Of a stretch of DNA of 64,000 nt, positions 12,850-24,420 are shown piece after piece. The stretch is from Phlebopus portentosus (Eukaryota; Basidiomycota; Agaricomycetes; Boletales; Boletinellaceae), in contig JAYXKI010000005.1 in the NCBI GenBank assembly GCA_037892935.1, forward strand, positions 682,001-746,000, given 5' to 3'. Each line of letters begins with the position of its first letter. Positions within the stretch are counted from its first letter, which is position 1. The position numbers were made by a program, and so were the translations under genes. The notes under the pieces are model-generated. The model ran no database searches. It was not told where the DNA came from and saw nothing but the letters and a program-made list of their open reading frames with translations.

Positions 12850-13402
12850 CACAGGGGCAGAATTACGTTTCTGGGCCGCTTATATACAGGTGGTTCCCAA
12901 AAGTCTTCAACCCCCCTGTTTTTGGTAATTGATCAGCGTTCATCATAGACCGCACTTTTAGTCATCCCACTTCACATTTTCATGCAGAAAAGTTGTCTTA
13001 AAATAAGTATGAGTCAGATGCCACCAGAAAGCCAGAAAAAAATGAGAGCAATGTTGAAATAAATGTTGCGCAAAGGCGAAGTCACGTCTCAGGTAGAGAG
13101 GAGTGGAAGGATCGACGCGTGTCTGACACACCATTTATGCTCTCTTCCCCTTAACACCACATCTCTCTCTTGCCAAATAGTTCCCATATTAATTGAGAAA
13201 TTCATGTTTACGAAAAAAAATTTCTAGTTGCGGACAAATGGCCAGGTCTACCATAAACGTCGATCACTTACCATAAACGGGGGGCCGAAGACTTTTGGGA
13301 ACCACCTGTAGGAAACAGAATTGGAAAGCTCGCCTCTGATTGGCTGGATGCCAGTTCCGGATCAAAATTTTCAGGTTCGGAAATAGGGTTTCGCCCCTTG
13401 TG
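12850..13402. repeat. 130-bp repeat, copy 1, interrupted by a MITE
   Basis: Bases 12850-12886 and 13311-13402 together match, in inverted orientation, a continuous 130-bp stretch at 42185-42314. Shared blocks include CAGAATTACGTTTCTG, AACAGAATTGGAAAGC, TCGCCTCTGATTGGCTGGAT and GATCAAAATTTTCAGGTTCG. The outer ends are short imperfect inverted repeats (CACAGGGGC at the left, CACAAGGGGC read inward from the right), so the repeat is itself probably a small DNA-transposon relic. Without the insertion it would be about 129 bp. Confidence 0.85.
12887..13308. mobile_element. 422-bp MITE with Tc1/mariner-type ends and TA target duplication
   Basis: Both ends carry the same 22-base sequence in inverted orientation, starting CAGGTGGTTCCCAAAAG. 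Similarity continues imperfectly to about 38 bases through a C-run and GTTT-TGG. TA flanks both sides (12885-12886 and 13309-13310). The paralogous repeat at 42185-42314 shows the empty site: TTATACAGGAAACAG there against TTATATA-element-TAGGAAACAG here. There is no transposase reading frame. TA duplication and CAG-starting terminal repeats are typical of the Tc1/mariner superfamily, so this is a non-autonomous element of that type. The superfamily call is inference from ends and target site. Confidence 0.85.
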
Positions 13403-13547
13403 GGTTTTACTTTTTTGAGTCATGTTACGTAATTTCTTCATGTCCAAGATAGATGAAGCGTTACATAAGAACACCAAGAACGCCCTCTTCTTTCTTCAGT
13501 TTCACTTCACTTCCCCCACCTCACTAATAACGGCCGCGAGTCATAGA

Positions 13548-16500
13548 TGGCGGACGACCATGAAGTACTTGATTGGGGAGCAGATGACGACGAGCATTTC
13601 GGTGAGATACCTCTCTTAGATCGTGAAGCAGGAGTTGAGAAGCTTATACTGGGTCGTAAAAGGTGAAGGCGCTGCTCATACAGCAGCTACGGGTGATATA
13701 GACGATGTTGTGTCTCTTGGAGGAGAGGAAGCTGATTTACAGGAAAAGGCGGCCTTTCAGTCGCGTACGATGCAAGAGAACGGCGACGAAGGGATTGAGG
13801 ATGCCACCCCGAAACTTTCACCGCCTCCTACTGTAGACTCGGTGGCAAAAAGGAGCCCACCTCGCGAATCAAATGAGGTCCGTGCAGCGACCGCACCAAC
13901 AGTATTACCACTGGCGAAGGCAGCTTCAGTCGAGGCATCTGATGTATCGAAGGCTTCTCAGAGACGCTCGAACTCTCCGCCACGCCAGATGAAAACACCA
14001 ATGACACACGCGTTACCACCCAAACCAGTTGTCACGCCTATTCCTCCACCGCGCAATTCTAGCTTCATACAAGCTAGTGCCATGTCTGAGCATAGAAGAG
14101 ACTCAGAGAAGGACAGAGACGATGGTAGGAGGCGCGCAAATGGTGCAAAACAGAGTGACAGTGATGTTCTACCTCCTGACTGGGAGGTTCGTCGCTCGTC
14201 CTCTGGAGAGATCTACTACTACAACAAGCGCACCTTCGTTTCTCAATGGGAGTGCCCCAGTGTAGATGGTAAGGCATCATCCCCAAGACAAAGGGATATT
14301 AACAGGGACGAAATTCCGGATCGATCCACAGATAGCAAAATTTATGAGACAAGGAGCTCGGATGACTTACGCTCGGACAGACTCCGGGATTCTCACAAAG
14401 GAAATGATAGATCTTCAGGCCAGTTTCTTTCATATGATGATCGTCATTATCGTCCCTCCGGGGACCGGAAACATCGTCTTTCCGCCCTCATCGAAGAGAA
14501 CGTCGTGGTCACTCCCCCGTCCCCTCAGAAGTCCGAAGTCCATCACGCAACGAAGCGCCCAAGGATACTTTGCCTCAACATGGTAAGGACGGTACGGCAA
14601 AGGAGCTGCCTCGTTCAAGTGGACAACGAACTGAAAATGAAGTGACTCAATCTCGTCGACGACAGCCTTCACCTGAGCTGCCCGACACCTTGAGCATGCG
14701 CCGGAGCGACGTTCGAGATGGTGCTGTCGGACAAGATATCCGGGAATCTGGACATGATCGTGGATTTGATCAAGAAACAAGGTGGAACGTAGGTCGCGCA
14801 CAAGAAGAAAAGACTCAAGAAATACGAGCCGCGAGTGGTGACTCTGGAAGCGCACTTTACACACCTAGAGAAGCTGCTCCTCGTCCAGGAGGCGTTGCCA
14901 TACTATCAACTCAAAGAAGTACGTTTCCGCATCGCATATCAGTTCCTCTCCATGGTCTGTACGATCGCATGCTGTGGTGTAGTCTCTTGGGCAACCGCGC
15001 TTGCGGCTCTCTCGCCACAGCCTTGAAGCGTATTGCTATACATTTCGTTGGTTGAGCGTGTCTTGCTGCTGCGCTTTAAATCGCCTCGGGCCTCCCTTCG
15101 CATCATCTGCACATTTTCTCTCCTTCCTTCGCCATGTCTTCGCGCCCATGGTTCTCAACGCTTTTTTCATGATTGTACAGGGAACAGGTCACGATCGCCA
15201 CCTCTATCGTCTCGGAACTCCACAAGTCTTCGCGGTACCAATGAAGCGGCTCGTAAATATGAACATTCCGTTCCCGCTTCATACGAGCGTCCGCCTACTA
15301 ACTCGAGGCCCACGGGACCGGTGCTCGAACCGAGCCTATCGTCTCAGTCTTCGCACTGGAATAGGACCCCTTCAGGATATCCGGACAGAGGATCTCCTAT
15401 GGACATGGATCTACCAGTCCGTAGGCCAAGAGAAAATGAACCTGTGACGGCCAACATTGGACTGGACGCGAAAAGACGAAGGGTGGAGAGTGTGACCGCG
15501 GATTCGGCTCACGCTCGCCGAGGGCGGTCACGCAGTCCTATAGACGGGCGAAGGAATATTATTCGTCGAGACTCCTACACCGGTGGCAATGAAGATCGGT
15601 CGCAGCCTCATAGGAACGTCAATGGTAGACAGTCTTACATTTTCCGCGCCATTCTTCTTTATCTCACGGGGTTTGCGATCATTTGCTCTTTCTACCGTAG
15701 ATGGAAGACGTCCTCCTCGACCATTCAGCCCTTATGATTTTCCAACACGGGATGAAGGCTGGTCTTCAAAGAGACCAGCGTTTGCTGATACCACGGATAG
15801 GAATCGAACGGCAGGTTCAGAGAAACTTGGCAATGTTGCGGCAAACCGCTGGCCGAGCGGTGCAGATCCGATGGACGTGGATAGACCTCGTATTGGGGTA
15901 GCAGGTATTGCATCTGCTACCGGATCTATGTACAGTGACCGCATGGCCGGAGCTTCAGGGCGTCGTGGGGTTATCGACCGTCCTTCTACTAGTAATGCAC
16001 GCCCTTCCTCGAATGCCTTCGTTCCGCCTCCAGTGCGGAATGACCGCCCAGCTTCTGTCGTGACTCCAGCTGTTACCGGTGCGTTCTTGATATCTTATGT
16101 ATATACAAAAATTGACCTAGGTACAGGTCGACCTCATCAGGGAAGTCAAGAGCCTGCAGATAATGAGCGCATATACCGTAGCTCTAATGAGCGATGGACA
16201 GAGCGGCCGTCAGGGCCGGATCCCGAAAGACGTATTCTGACCGACGTGCGTGTTATATTGCAATCCTTGATGCAAACACTAATGTTTTTTTGTTAGGATC
16301 GGATGCCCCAAGAAAGAACTGATATCCCAACAGGTCCGCGCGTTTACAGACGGTCACCTCCTCTCATTGCTCCGTCACCGAAGCTTACAGGGGCAAACAA
16401 CGTCCCTGTCCCCCCTAAGAAGGGTTGGGCGGTGGACACCGGCTCTGAAGTACAAAATAGTATTCAAGAGAGTCAACAAAGTACTTCATCGAGTGAGCGT

Positions 16501-17663
16501 ACACGGCAGCCGGAGGTTGATGTTAGTCAAAGTAATGGCATCGCTTTTTTTTAAGACTGACCAGATCACTTTTGTGTAGTCCAAAAGTCTGGCCACTGTC
16601 TCTCCAGAGACGCGTGACAGAAGTCTTCATGGGGATGTTGAGCGAAGAATGTCGTTGAACGACCGGAATGAAAAGACCGACAATGAGTCAAAGGTTTGAT
16701 TGTCGGGTTTGCTCTGTATAACATCTTTATTCTGACTTTCTATACCAAGATTTCTGTCTCCACTCATGATCCTGGACAATCCGATGCGCCTCATACGGAA
16801 TCTCAGAATAGTCACCGACATGGACAGCGTGCCGTAAGTGCCGATCTCAAGTATATTACAGTGAACGGTATCCGACAGATGACTTTGCCCAGTCTCGGTT
16901 TAGCAAGCCGGATGAACGCCCAACTCCTGTCAATGAGAATTCTGAGCCGCGCATCTGGCTTCCCCGAGAGGATGCAGAAAGTATGCGTCGCAACGTAGCA
17001 ACCTTAGATTCTAGTCGTGCTCGCAGTCCGTCCCATACGCCCGGAGGTGCGCGCTCAAGTGCTATTTCTTGGAATGGTGGGCACTCTCGAGATCGTCCTC
17101 GTGCGGACAGGTGGCCGAGAGATTACGAAGAGTCACGCGAGCCCATAAGAAGAGGCGCTGAAGCCAATTCACTGGTTGACCCGCCCAACAAGCACACGAG
17201 GGAGCAACACACAACGACGACTACCGTTTCGCGTGATCTTCCGGGCGAATCGGCTAGCACCGACTCTTCAGCCAAGGTCAACACTATCGGTGCTGTTCAT
17301 CCTTCGCGATTGACCAATGTAACTGCGGCGGTCACACCAGGAAGGTACGGCCGTAGCCAAACGGCCCGAGTAGACGATGAACTGCTGGGTGATGGTCACG
17401 GACAACTACGTCCGAACTCGCTTTTGGAGCGACTAGGGATGAATAAAGATGCCGATGCACGGAACGCTTCTCAGAACGTATCTCTACGAGAAAGGGTCCA
17501 CACTCCAGGCAGTAAAGACGACGATCCCATCCACAATACTGTAAATCTCGAGGGTGGATCAGCGCTTGAAATTGAACATTACGGTGATGGACAAAAGGGG
17601 CGTGTGCCTGGACGTCGGAACCGAGGTGGTCGCGGAAGGAGGAAGCCGAGAATTGATTCATAG
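13548..17663 (+). CDS. WW-domain protein with long Arg/Ser/Pro-rich disordered region
   Basis: The start MADDHEVLDWGADDDEHF is at 13548, followed by an intron from 13605. About ten exons follow, to the TAG at 17661. The only folded domain is one WW domain near 14170-14255 (LPPDWEVRRSSSGEIYYYN, then FVSQWECP), with both signature tryptophans. The rest is low-complexity Arg, Ser, Asp and Pro with many RDR, RSPS and PMDMD patches. The last 20 residues are RGG-like (GRRNRGGRGRRKPR). This composition suggests a nuclear RNA-processing or transcription-coupled factor that binds proline-rich partners, but no specific orthologue is recognised. Near 14480 the frame changes. Either one C is missing in GCCCTC, or a 74-base intron with weak sites (14423-14496) is used. 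Exon ends around 14920-15180, 15620-15700, 16080-16130 and 16250-16300 are approximate. Confidence 0.75.
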
Positions 17664-17861
17664 GGGCATTTGTTTAATTATTGCTACCTCGATAATTCAA
17701 AATGTTTGTTCCAGATGCTAGACCTATTGTATTACATCCTTCTTTCTGTTGGGTTCATGAAGTACTGTGATCCATAGTAATGATGAAAAATTTCGATTGT
17801 CCGACTGGCGTTAGTCTCGGTTCGGATAAGAAACCAAACCCTAGAAAACAAAGGTTCACCG
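17664..17861. other. Short convergent intergenic region
   Basis: About 200 AT-rich bases lie between the stop codons of two convergent genes. They must carry both 3' ends. No structure beyond that is visible. Confidence 0.4.
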
Positions 17862-20800
17862 TTACAACTGATGGTCCACAAATAAGTGGTCCTTCAAATC
17901 CTGTACAATGCAATCAGCGCGTTTCGCCAAAATAACATGTGAACTCTCACCTGTACATTCGTAAATAATGAGTTGCATCTACTCTTCCCATCGTAACCAG
18001 TCATCCATTTGCAGACGTAAACCCTTTCCTCAGAACGATCAGATTCATTGTCATGAGTGGATGCAGAGATCGTCAGAAAGACTCTCTTGAAAGCCTTTTC
18101 TCGAGCCACGAGTCGAGCAATCTGGATCTGGGACCAGGACATGTCGTCGGCCTGTTTCCTATAATCCATACGCAGCTCCTCGAGTTGTCCAGTGAGCTCC
18201 TGCTTCTCTACCAGGAGATCGTTCCGCTGACGTACGACAGTCGACTGAGCTGTTTTAAGCTCGGCTATCTCTTCCTTAAGATTGTCAATCTTGTCACGAA
18301 GTTCAGGTTCCAAAGCAGCTCGACGTCTGACTTCATCACCCGTTCTTCTGTCCTTGATTGTCAGAATCTTTACAAGAATCCGTTGCTGTTCAAGTTCCTC
18401 CTCAACTTCCGCTCCTGTACGGCATATTGCTTCCGGATGAAGTCCACTCCGATAGTAGCTTGTCCCTCCGCGCGTTTCGCTCTTTCAAGAAGCTCATTGT
18501 TCTCTTGTTTCTTTTCATCCGCGAAAGACGAGGCTTTGCCGTACATCTCGCGGAATATCTCTGCTTGCTTTGTCGCATCGTCTCGGCTCATCTTGAGCAG
18601 TTGGATCTCTGCATCTCGCGCGTCCAAATCCTTCGCCAGATTCTCACATTTCTCCTTGTATTCTTCAACCACTGCCTCATCGACTGTTCCAGGGTTTTCA
18701 CCCTTCTCCTCGAGCGTCTTTTTGAGAACAGCATTTTCAGCTTGGAGCTCCGCCAAGGCGTCGTCCTGGCCAAGACGCTTCCTCTCACTTTCTGCCAATT
18801 GCCGCTTCAGGACTTCGATTTCCTCTGACTTAGCGTGAAGAAGGCCCATGGCTTCGTTGAGTTGTCGCGCCGGAGTCTGTAGGACGGGTGATTCGAGTTT
18901 CTGCAAAGATAGATTAATCAAAACACGACATGAATATGAAACAAAAAGCCTACAGTTGGTGAGCCGAGAAGCTTGAATCGACTTCTGATGGGCGTGTACG
19001 GGTGATCCTGATCCGTATCGTCCTGTGCAGAGCAAGAACATAAGCTTCGGAATCTGACCAACAAATCATTGAGAATCGAGTTCACCTGTTGCGAGGACTC
19101 AGTCGTAGGGGTGGATCCCCTGTCCTTGTCGTAATTTCGAGATATAAATGGATCATTCTCATCCACCTCATCGACTGGGTTGTGTAGGATTTCCGCCTCG
19201 TCGTCCACTTCTTGCCCAGGTGCAGCAGACGGCTGCTTGTCCTCTTGGTCGTTCGCAACACTTCCTCCATCATCATCTAAGACTGATACCTCTCCATGCG
19301 GGATAGGTGAACTGGCATTGGCATTGCCGTCGAAGTCGATGTAAGCCTCTTCAGATTGGCGAACTTGTGTCTCGTCGTTTTCATGGCCTGCAGCTAAAGT
19401 TTCCGCCTCGACGTCATCAGGAGAAGTATGCCTGCTCTGTGCTTCGGAAACGGATGAGACTATAAGATCCCCTTGTTCGTATTGAGTTTTTGAACTGGAG
19501 CCTCTCCTCGTTTCAAGAAGGTTGTTAAGTGTAATACGAGAAATAGGTATATGTCCTTCCCGCATTCTCTTGCGTCGGATTTCGGCAAGCTCAAGTCCTC
19601 GTTGTCGAAGGTCCAAGCTGCGTGGCATCTCGTCCTCGATTGCGTCATCTTCAAGACCAGCACCAGCTTCTGTCGTACCGTCTGGATGGGCACCAGTATT
19701 ACGCTTCTGGTATGTCGCCAAACTGTCGTTATCGAAGTCCTTCACCGGGCTCTCTACCGAGCTTGGCAACTCGTCGCTCTTGGATCTGGTTGTATCGGCT
19801 TGTATGACTAGCACATGAGGAGGCGGGAGTGATGATAAACGCCGCCGCGGCTGAGGAAGGTATGGTTTAAATTTTGATGGACTCAGGACAGGTATTTTCT
19901 TCCGCAGTTTCCCGCTCGTCTCCGAAGTAACACTCCGTTCTGGGTCCGGTATTGACGAGCCAAAAGCGACGTCGTGAGTATCCGCATCGCACTCCTGATC
20001 AAGCTCCTCGGTGGGTCCAGAGTCGACTTTTGGAGCTGATGATCCGACTTCAACAATGACAGATGCCAGCTGTAAATCACCGTCTTCAGCAGCGCTCTGG
20101 GATTCGGACCGTGATTCTGGCTGCGACTGAGATTGCGTTGGCGGTATAACAGTTCCTTTTGATAATTCCGATTCTTCTGGTTGTCCCTCTTTTGTGATGA
20201 TTTTTCCAGGTGTATTGGGACCCTCGTTGGCCTTTGTGCCAGAATCCTTTGCGAAAGCCTCGTGCCCATTTGCCAGATTGTGCTCCTGGCTGAATGGTAA
20301 GGGATCATCATCATAGTCGAACATAGGCTGATCACCGTCGTCCACAAATCTCCTGTCATCCGACTCATCCAGTAGGTGTTGCACTCGGGACATATCCCTT
20401 GGAGGGATGGTCTCTTCGAGAGGGAGACTTTGTTTCCTTCGGATATCGCCTTTCTCACTTATTCTCTCTACTCTATCTCGCGCTTGTTCATTATCGCGAC
20501 CGCGGTGTCTCGCCTCAGAATGTTTTTCTGGTTCTATAGCTGGAGCCTGTAAGCCCATTTCACTTGCATCGGGATCGAACTCTTGACGAAGGTCACTGGC
20601 ACGAATACCTGGAGGACCGCGGCGCCTCTTCCCCTTCGTCAGCCCGTTTCGAGAATCAGCAGTTCCGTTTGAACGGTCTGGATTGCGTTTGGGGAGTGTA
20701 CGCCTAGGAGGAGTGGGTCGCCTATCCATGATTCTGCTGCGCACCGGACTACGGTCACTGGAAGGCGGCTGAACACTCTGTGCCTTTGCCGACTTTCGTT

Positions 20801-21819
20801 TTGTCTTCAACGTTGGAGATTCTTCAACGACAACCTCAACCAATCTCAGCGGGACCTTTTGTGTCTCGCTGGTTTCCACAGCCTCTTCTTCCTCTTCTTC
20901 CTCGTGCTCATGCACGACAGCGCTCGTTGACAATCGCTTTGTTTTCTCGGAAGTCCGTGATCGTCGACCTGTATTGGTGTCCATCACAGCCAAAGAACGA
21001 TCGTTCTCGGATTCTTCTTCCTCTGATCCAACGCGATTTCTTGATTTTCCACGTCTCCTTAGTGCGATCTGCTCGTCCCCAGATTCCAGCTCGTCCTCCC
21101 CGGCAGAATTCGGGCGTTTGGATCTTAATGATTTCCGTGGAGATGTTCGTCGAGAACTGTGCTTAGTTCCTAACTTGCGCTTCTTATTCGAGACAATATC
21201 TTCAACAGGTGAACCACCCTCGTCATCAGATATGAAGTGTTGTTTGCGTTTCTTCTTTGTAGTCGACGAGACGACAGTTGAGACGGACGCGGTATCATCG
21301 CGTCCCGCCGTACTGACAGAAGCTGCCTGCCTGGTTCGCTTCGGCGTGACCGTGGAAGTGGTTGTCGTAGATTTCTTAGATTCTGTCCTGCTCCTCGACG
21401 CGGTTACCGCTGGAGCTAAATGCAATCGAGATTCAAGTATGATATATCAGATAAAGCATGCACATGGCGTAAAACTACATTATAGACTCAATAAACTCAC
21501 AGCCCTGACCCTTTCTCGCCCTCTTTTCCGCTAATTTACGCCCTCTCTCTCGTTCCCTCGTCGCCTTTTCCTTCTTCCAAGCCGCAACCAAATCATCTGT
21601 AACGTCCTCGCGCGGTACCCAGCTATCAGGCCATGGATTCCCATTCTCGTCGGCTCCGGCCCATTGGATCAGATACTTCCCGTTGCGCTCTGCGCGGATG
21701 GCAATCACATCCCACAGTTGTTCTGCGTCGCTCTCTCGAGGCTCGAAACCTTGCGTTTGGAATTCGGAATCATCAGAATTATACCCAGACTTCGCATTTT
21801 GCTTTCCCTTCTTTACCAT
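17862..21819 (-). CDS. Chromodomain protein with long acidic linker, coiled coil and C-terminal C2H2-like finger
   Basis: The start ATG is at 21819. Exon 1 encodes a chromodomain (LWDVIAIRAERNGKYLIQWA, then PWPDSWVPREDV). Splicing at GQG/SPAVTAS joins a large exon of about 800 residues, rich in Ser, Glu, Asp and basic clusters such as KKKRKQ and SNKKRKLG that look like nuclear localisation signals. Two further exons form a long coiled coil (SEEIEVLKRQLAESE, LKKTLEEKGE, DNLKEEIAELKTAQ). A last exon at about 17862-17900 completes YVCKWMTG-(x6)-C with DLKDHLFVDHQL, a C2H2-like finger. The stop is at 17862. The protein has about 1,270 residues. A chromodomain with such a linker suggests a reader of methylated histone H3. 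Near 18403 one base seems to be missing: the coiled coil reads on as RKLEEELEQQ if it is restored. No named orthologue is recognised. Confidence 0.78.
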
Positions 21820-22535
21820 AGTGTACTATCAAGCGTGGATGGATGGATGCAACATGAAAATGGTGGAGATAGGCAGTGGTGGTGCCCACGTGCTCAAGAC
21901 ACGAACCTGGTTTAGGCTCCGATCGAATCCGAAAACCGAACGAATGGCTCGCCTGCTCGAACTTGAAAGTCCTCGTTCTCCGAATCGAGAGCTCACTACT
22001 CGATTCTCTCCACTCGAGACCGTTATCAATACGTATTCAGAGAGTACATTCAATGCGCATTGTGAACTTAGGTGTACCATTCAGTTAATCAAAGCGAGAT
22101 TATTCATGCGTCGATCCCCAGGCAATGGGTAATCCTCACGGACGAAGGCTAAACACACTGGGCCTTGACTGTAAAGGGCGCACCAAAGATGTCGGTTAGG
22201 TTCTCGGTGACTTTCATGGTGAGGCTGCAATCGAGAAAGTCGATGTTATGCAATAACGAACCACTGGGCCACACCGCGTGGCCAAAGCGCCGGTGGTTTA
22301 GATGTGCTTGCGAAGCTGTGGCCGGTATGCCACAAGCATATATAGAAGGCTACGCTGCGACGAACACAAGCCTTATCAGAGCTATATCCATACTTACCCG
22401 TCCGTACAAACGATTGGTGCTCTGAGCCAACGATTACTATTGATAACTATCTTTGCTCGCGTGAGTGTGTAACATACTTTGTGATAAAAGTTGACGTTGC
22501 TTCGTTCAATTAAGTACACGATCAAGGGAAACAGC
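21820..22535. promoter_or_regulatory. Divergent upstream region
   Basis: About 700 bases separate the chromodomain gene from the small basic-protein gene. Short open frames here have no coding character I can support. The 5' end of the rightward gene could include an upstream exon in this stretch. Confidence 0.35.
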
Positions 22536-23081
22536 ATGCCAACTCTTGTCGATACTATGCGTGTATACCCGAGCTGCGAACGGGAGAGAGCAATGTTCGC
22601 CATCTACACCAAACTGCAGAAGGACACTTCGTCTCTCGGACCTATACCGCGACTCGAGGAAATCGTCGCAAAGCTCAGCTCCGAGCCAGGAATCTTTCAG
22701 GAACTCGTTCTGATCTCTAATCAGCCTCTTCTGTTCTTCGCAGAGCTGTGCTGCGGGATGCCGAGATTACCGACGTCTCCGATGAAATCGAAATCAACAA
22801 CTCCGCTGAGAAGGAGTGAACGAGTAGCAGTAGCTTCCAGAAAGCGCGTTGCCTCTCAAGCGATCCCTGGAAAATCATCCAAGGAAGGGTCTCGAGTCGA
22901 TCCTGAGCAATATGGCTCGACCCACAAGAGAAAAAGGTCCGAACCAGAGGACGTCGCACAAGGTGGTGGATCCAACGAAACAAAGACGGAGGATAGAAGC
23001 ACATCTCACCCATCGAAAAAGGCTCGGAAGTCATCTTCAACGCGAAACACTAAAAATCGACCTCGGAAGCGCAAAAATTAA
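22536..23081 (+). CDS. Small basic hypothetical protein, probably nuclear
   Basis: The frame is open upstream, but the first ATG is at 22536 (MPTLVDTMRVYPSCERERA), giving 181 residues. The N-terminal half could form helices (FAIYTKLQKD, RLEEIVAKLSS). The C-terminal half is strongly basic and Ser-rich (RRSERVAVASRKR, KRKRSEPED, KKARKSSSTR, RPRKRKN), with several nuclear-localisation-like clusters. Bases of about 22700-22745 (GTTCTGATCT to TTCGCAG) look like a possible intron. Removing it would change the frame and shorten the protein, so I keep the unspliced frame. The family is not recognised. The reading is supported mainly by open length and composition. Confidence 0.45.
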   Translation: MPTLVDTMRVYPSCERERAMFAIYTKLQKDTSSLGPIPRLEEIVAKLSSEPGIFQELVLISNQPLLFFAELCCGMPRLPTSPMKSKSTTPLRRSERVAVASRKRVASQAIPGKSSKEGSRVDPEQYGSTHKRKRSEPEDVAQGGGSNETKTEDRSTSHPSKKARKSSSTRNTKNRPRKRKN

Positions 23082-23350
23082 TTTATTCGGGGGAGGAGAT
23101 AAAAACCTTGTATATATGTGCTACATACTTCTTGTTCTCGCATGGCCAGCAAATTTAAATAATTATAAAGCGATTCATTGTCAAATGTGAAATACCCAAC
23201 AGTAAACTACTGTAAATTCGCATGCTACAAATGCATCATCATGAAAGTGCAGATCGTGGAGATGAGAAGCGCAGTATGTTTGATAGAGGTCAAACAATGT
23301 TGTATTCTAAGGTGTAAGATAAGATGATAATTAATATTCATTCCTGAATT

Positions 23351-24420
23351 TTATCTTTGTTTATGCTCGGACGTGCTGGGGTAGCAGCGGCGTCCGGCTC
23401 CTTTCCTTGCTTTCGCCTCTCGTTCAACGGTCCGTTTGAGCGAATATTCGCGTAGTGGAAGTGCTAAAGAGAGTAGAAGCATTAGGAAACAGAAGGCCAG
23501 GAAATAATTGGGGTGAAACGTACCGAAAAAAAGAAGGCCGACGAACGATATAGGTGTTCCTGTAAAGAGACGAGGCGGAACGATTAGATCTCTCGAAGTG
23601 TAGACCTCGTTTATACTACCTGCGATGAGAAGGACTCCACCAACCACTAGTATTGATATCGTCTCAGGAGCCTGCCATCGTTTCGCTGCAGTCTGGGCGC
23701 TCTGAAATATCAAGACGACACAGCCCATCAGCAAGAAAAGACCCAGAAAATCGAATGTCGAGGCAACTTCGAGAACACTTCGCCTTTTATGTGGATTGAG
23801 GTGAGGGAACATGAATAGAATGATCGCTGCAGAGCCACCTGTTGGCAGGTTAATCCAGAAGCACTAACGCCAACTGACTGACGTGATCCGCGAACACGCC
23901 TCCGACGAGCGGGCCGACGACGCTCGCAATTCCCCAGGTCACGCCAATCAAGCCGCCATAACAAGCCGCCATACTTCCCGCGCTCTTCGAGGGTAGCTGT
24001 ATAGAATTATTACTTTATGTAAGCAATGTATTAGAGAACACGAGGTGGATAATGTCATACTGATATCAGAAACCGTGATCAAAATCATTTGCATAACCCC
24101 TCCGCCTCCAATACCTTGCACCCCACGGCCTAAGAAATGAAAAGAAGGTTGTCGAATTCGTGCAATTTTCAAGTATACACAAACGCTTCCGCTTACACAG
24201 GGCAAGCCAGATGAAGTTCTGCGCGGCACCGCACATCGCAGATCCGCACAGGAACATGCCAAAGAACAAGATCGATTTTCGACCGATGATATCGGAGAGC
24301 TTTCCATACAACGGACTTATGTAGGAATGCGTGTAGATAAGCACAGATAGACGTCTCATACAACCGACTCGAATCCATCCAGGTGCTTGTTGCTAACCAT
24401 ACGCATTTCAAAATTCAGCT
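23351..24420 (-). pseudogene. Degraded MFS drug/siderophore-type transporter
   Basis: The protein pieces are clearly from a 14-helix MFS transporter: SPLYGKLSDIIGRKSILFFG (motif A region), LCRGVQGIGGGGVMQMI (motif B), [20 protein letters not shown] (motif C) and [10 protein letters not shown]. The N-terminal helix before motif A is missing or unreadable. After TGTPISFVGLLFF the sequence jumps to a typical C-terminal tail (LREYSLKRTVERE), so about seven helices are deleted. Further lesions are a 13-base tandem duplication at 23948-23973 and a 4-base duplication (GACTGACT) near 23874, both shifting the frame. A Trp codon has also become TAG just before CFWINLP. With four independent lesions this copy cannot make a working transporter. 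Confidence 0.85.
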
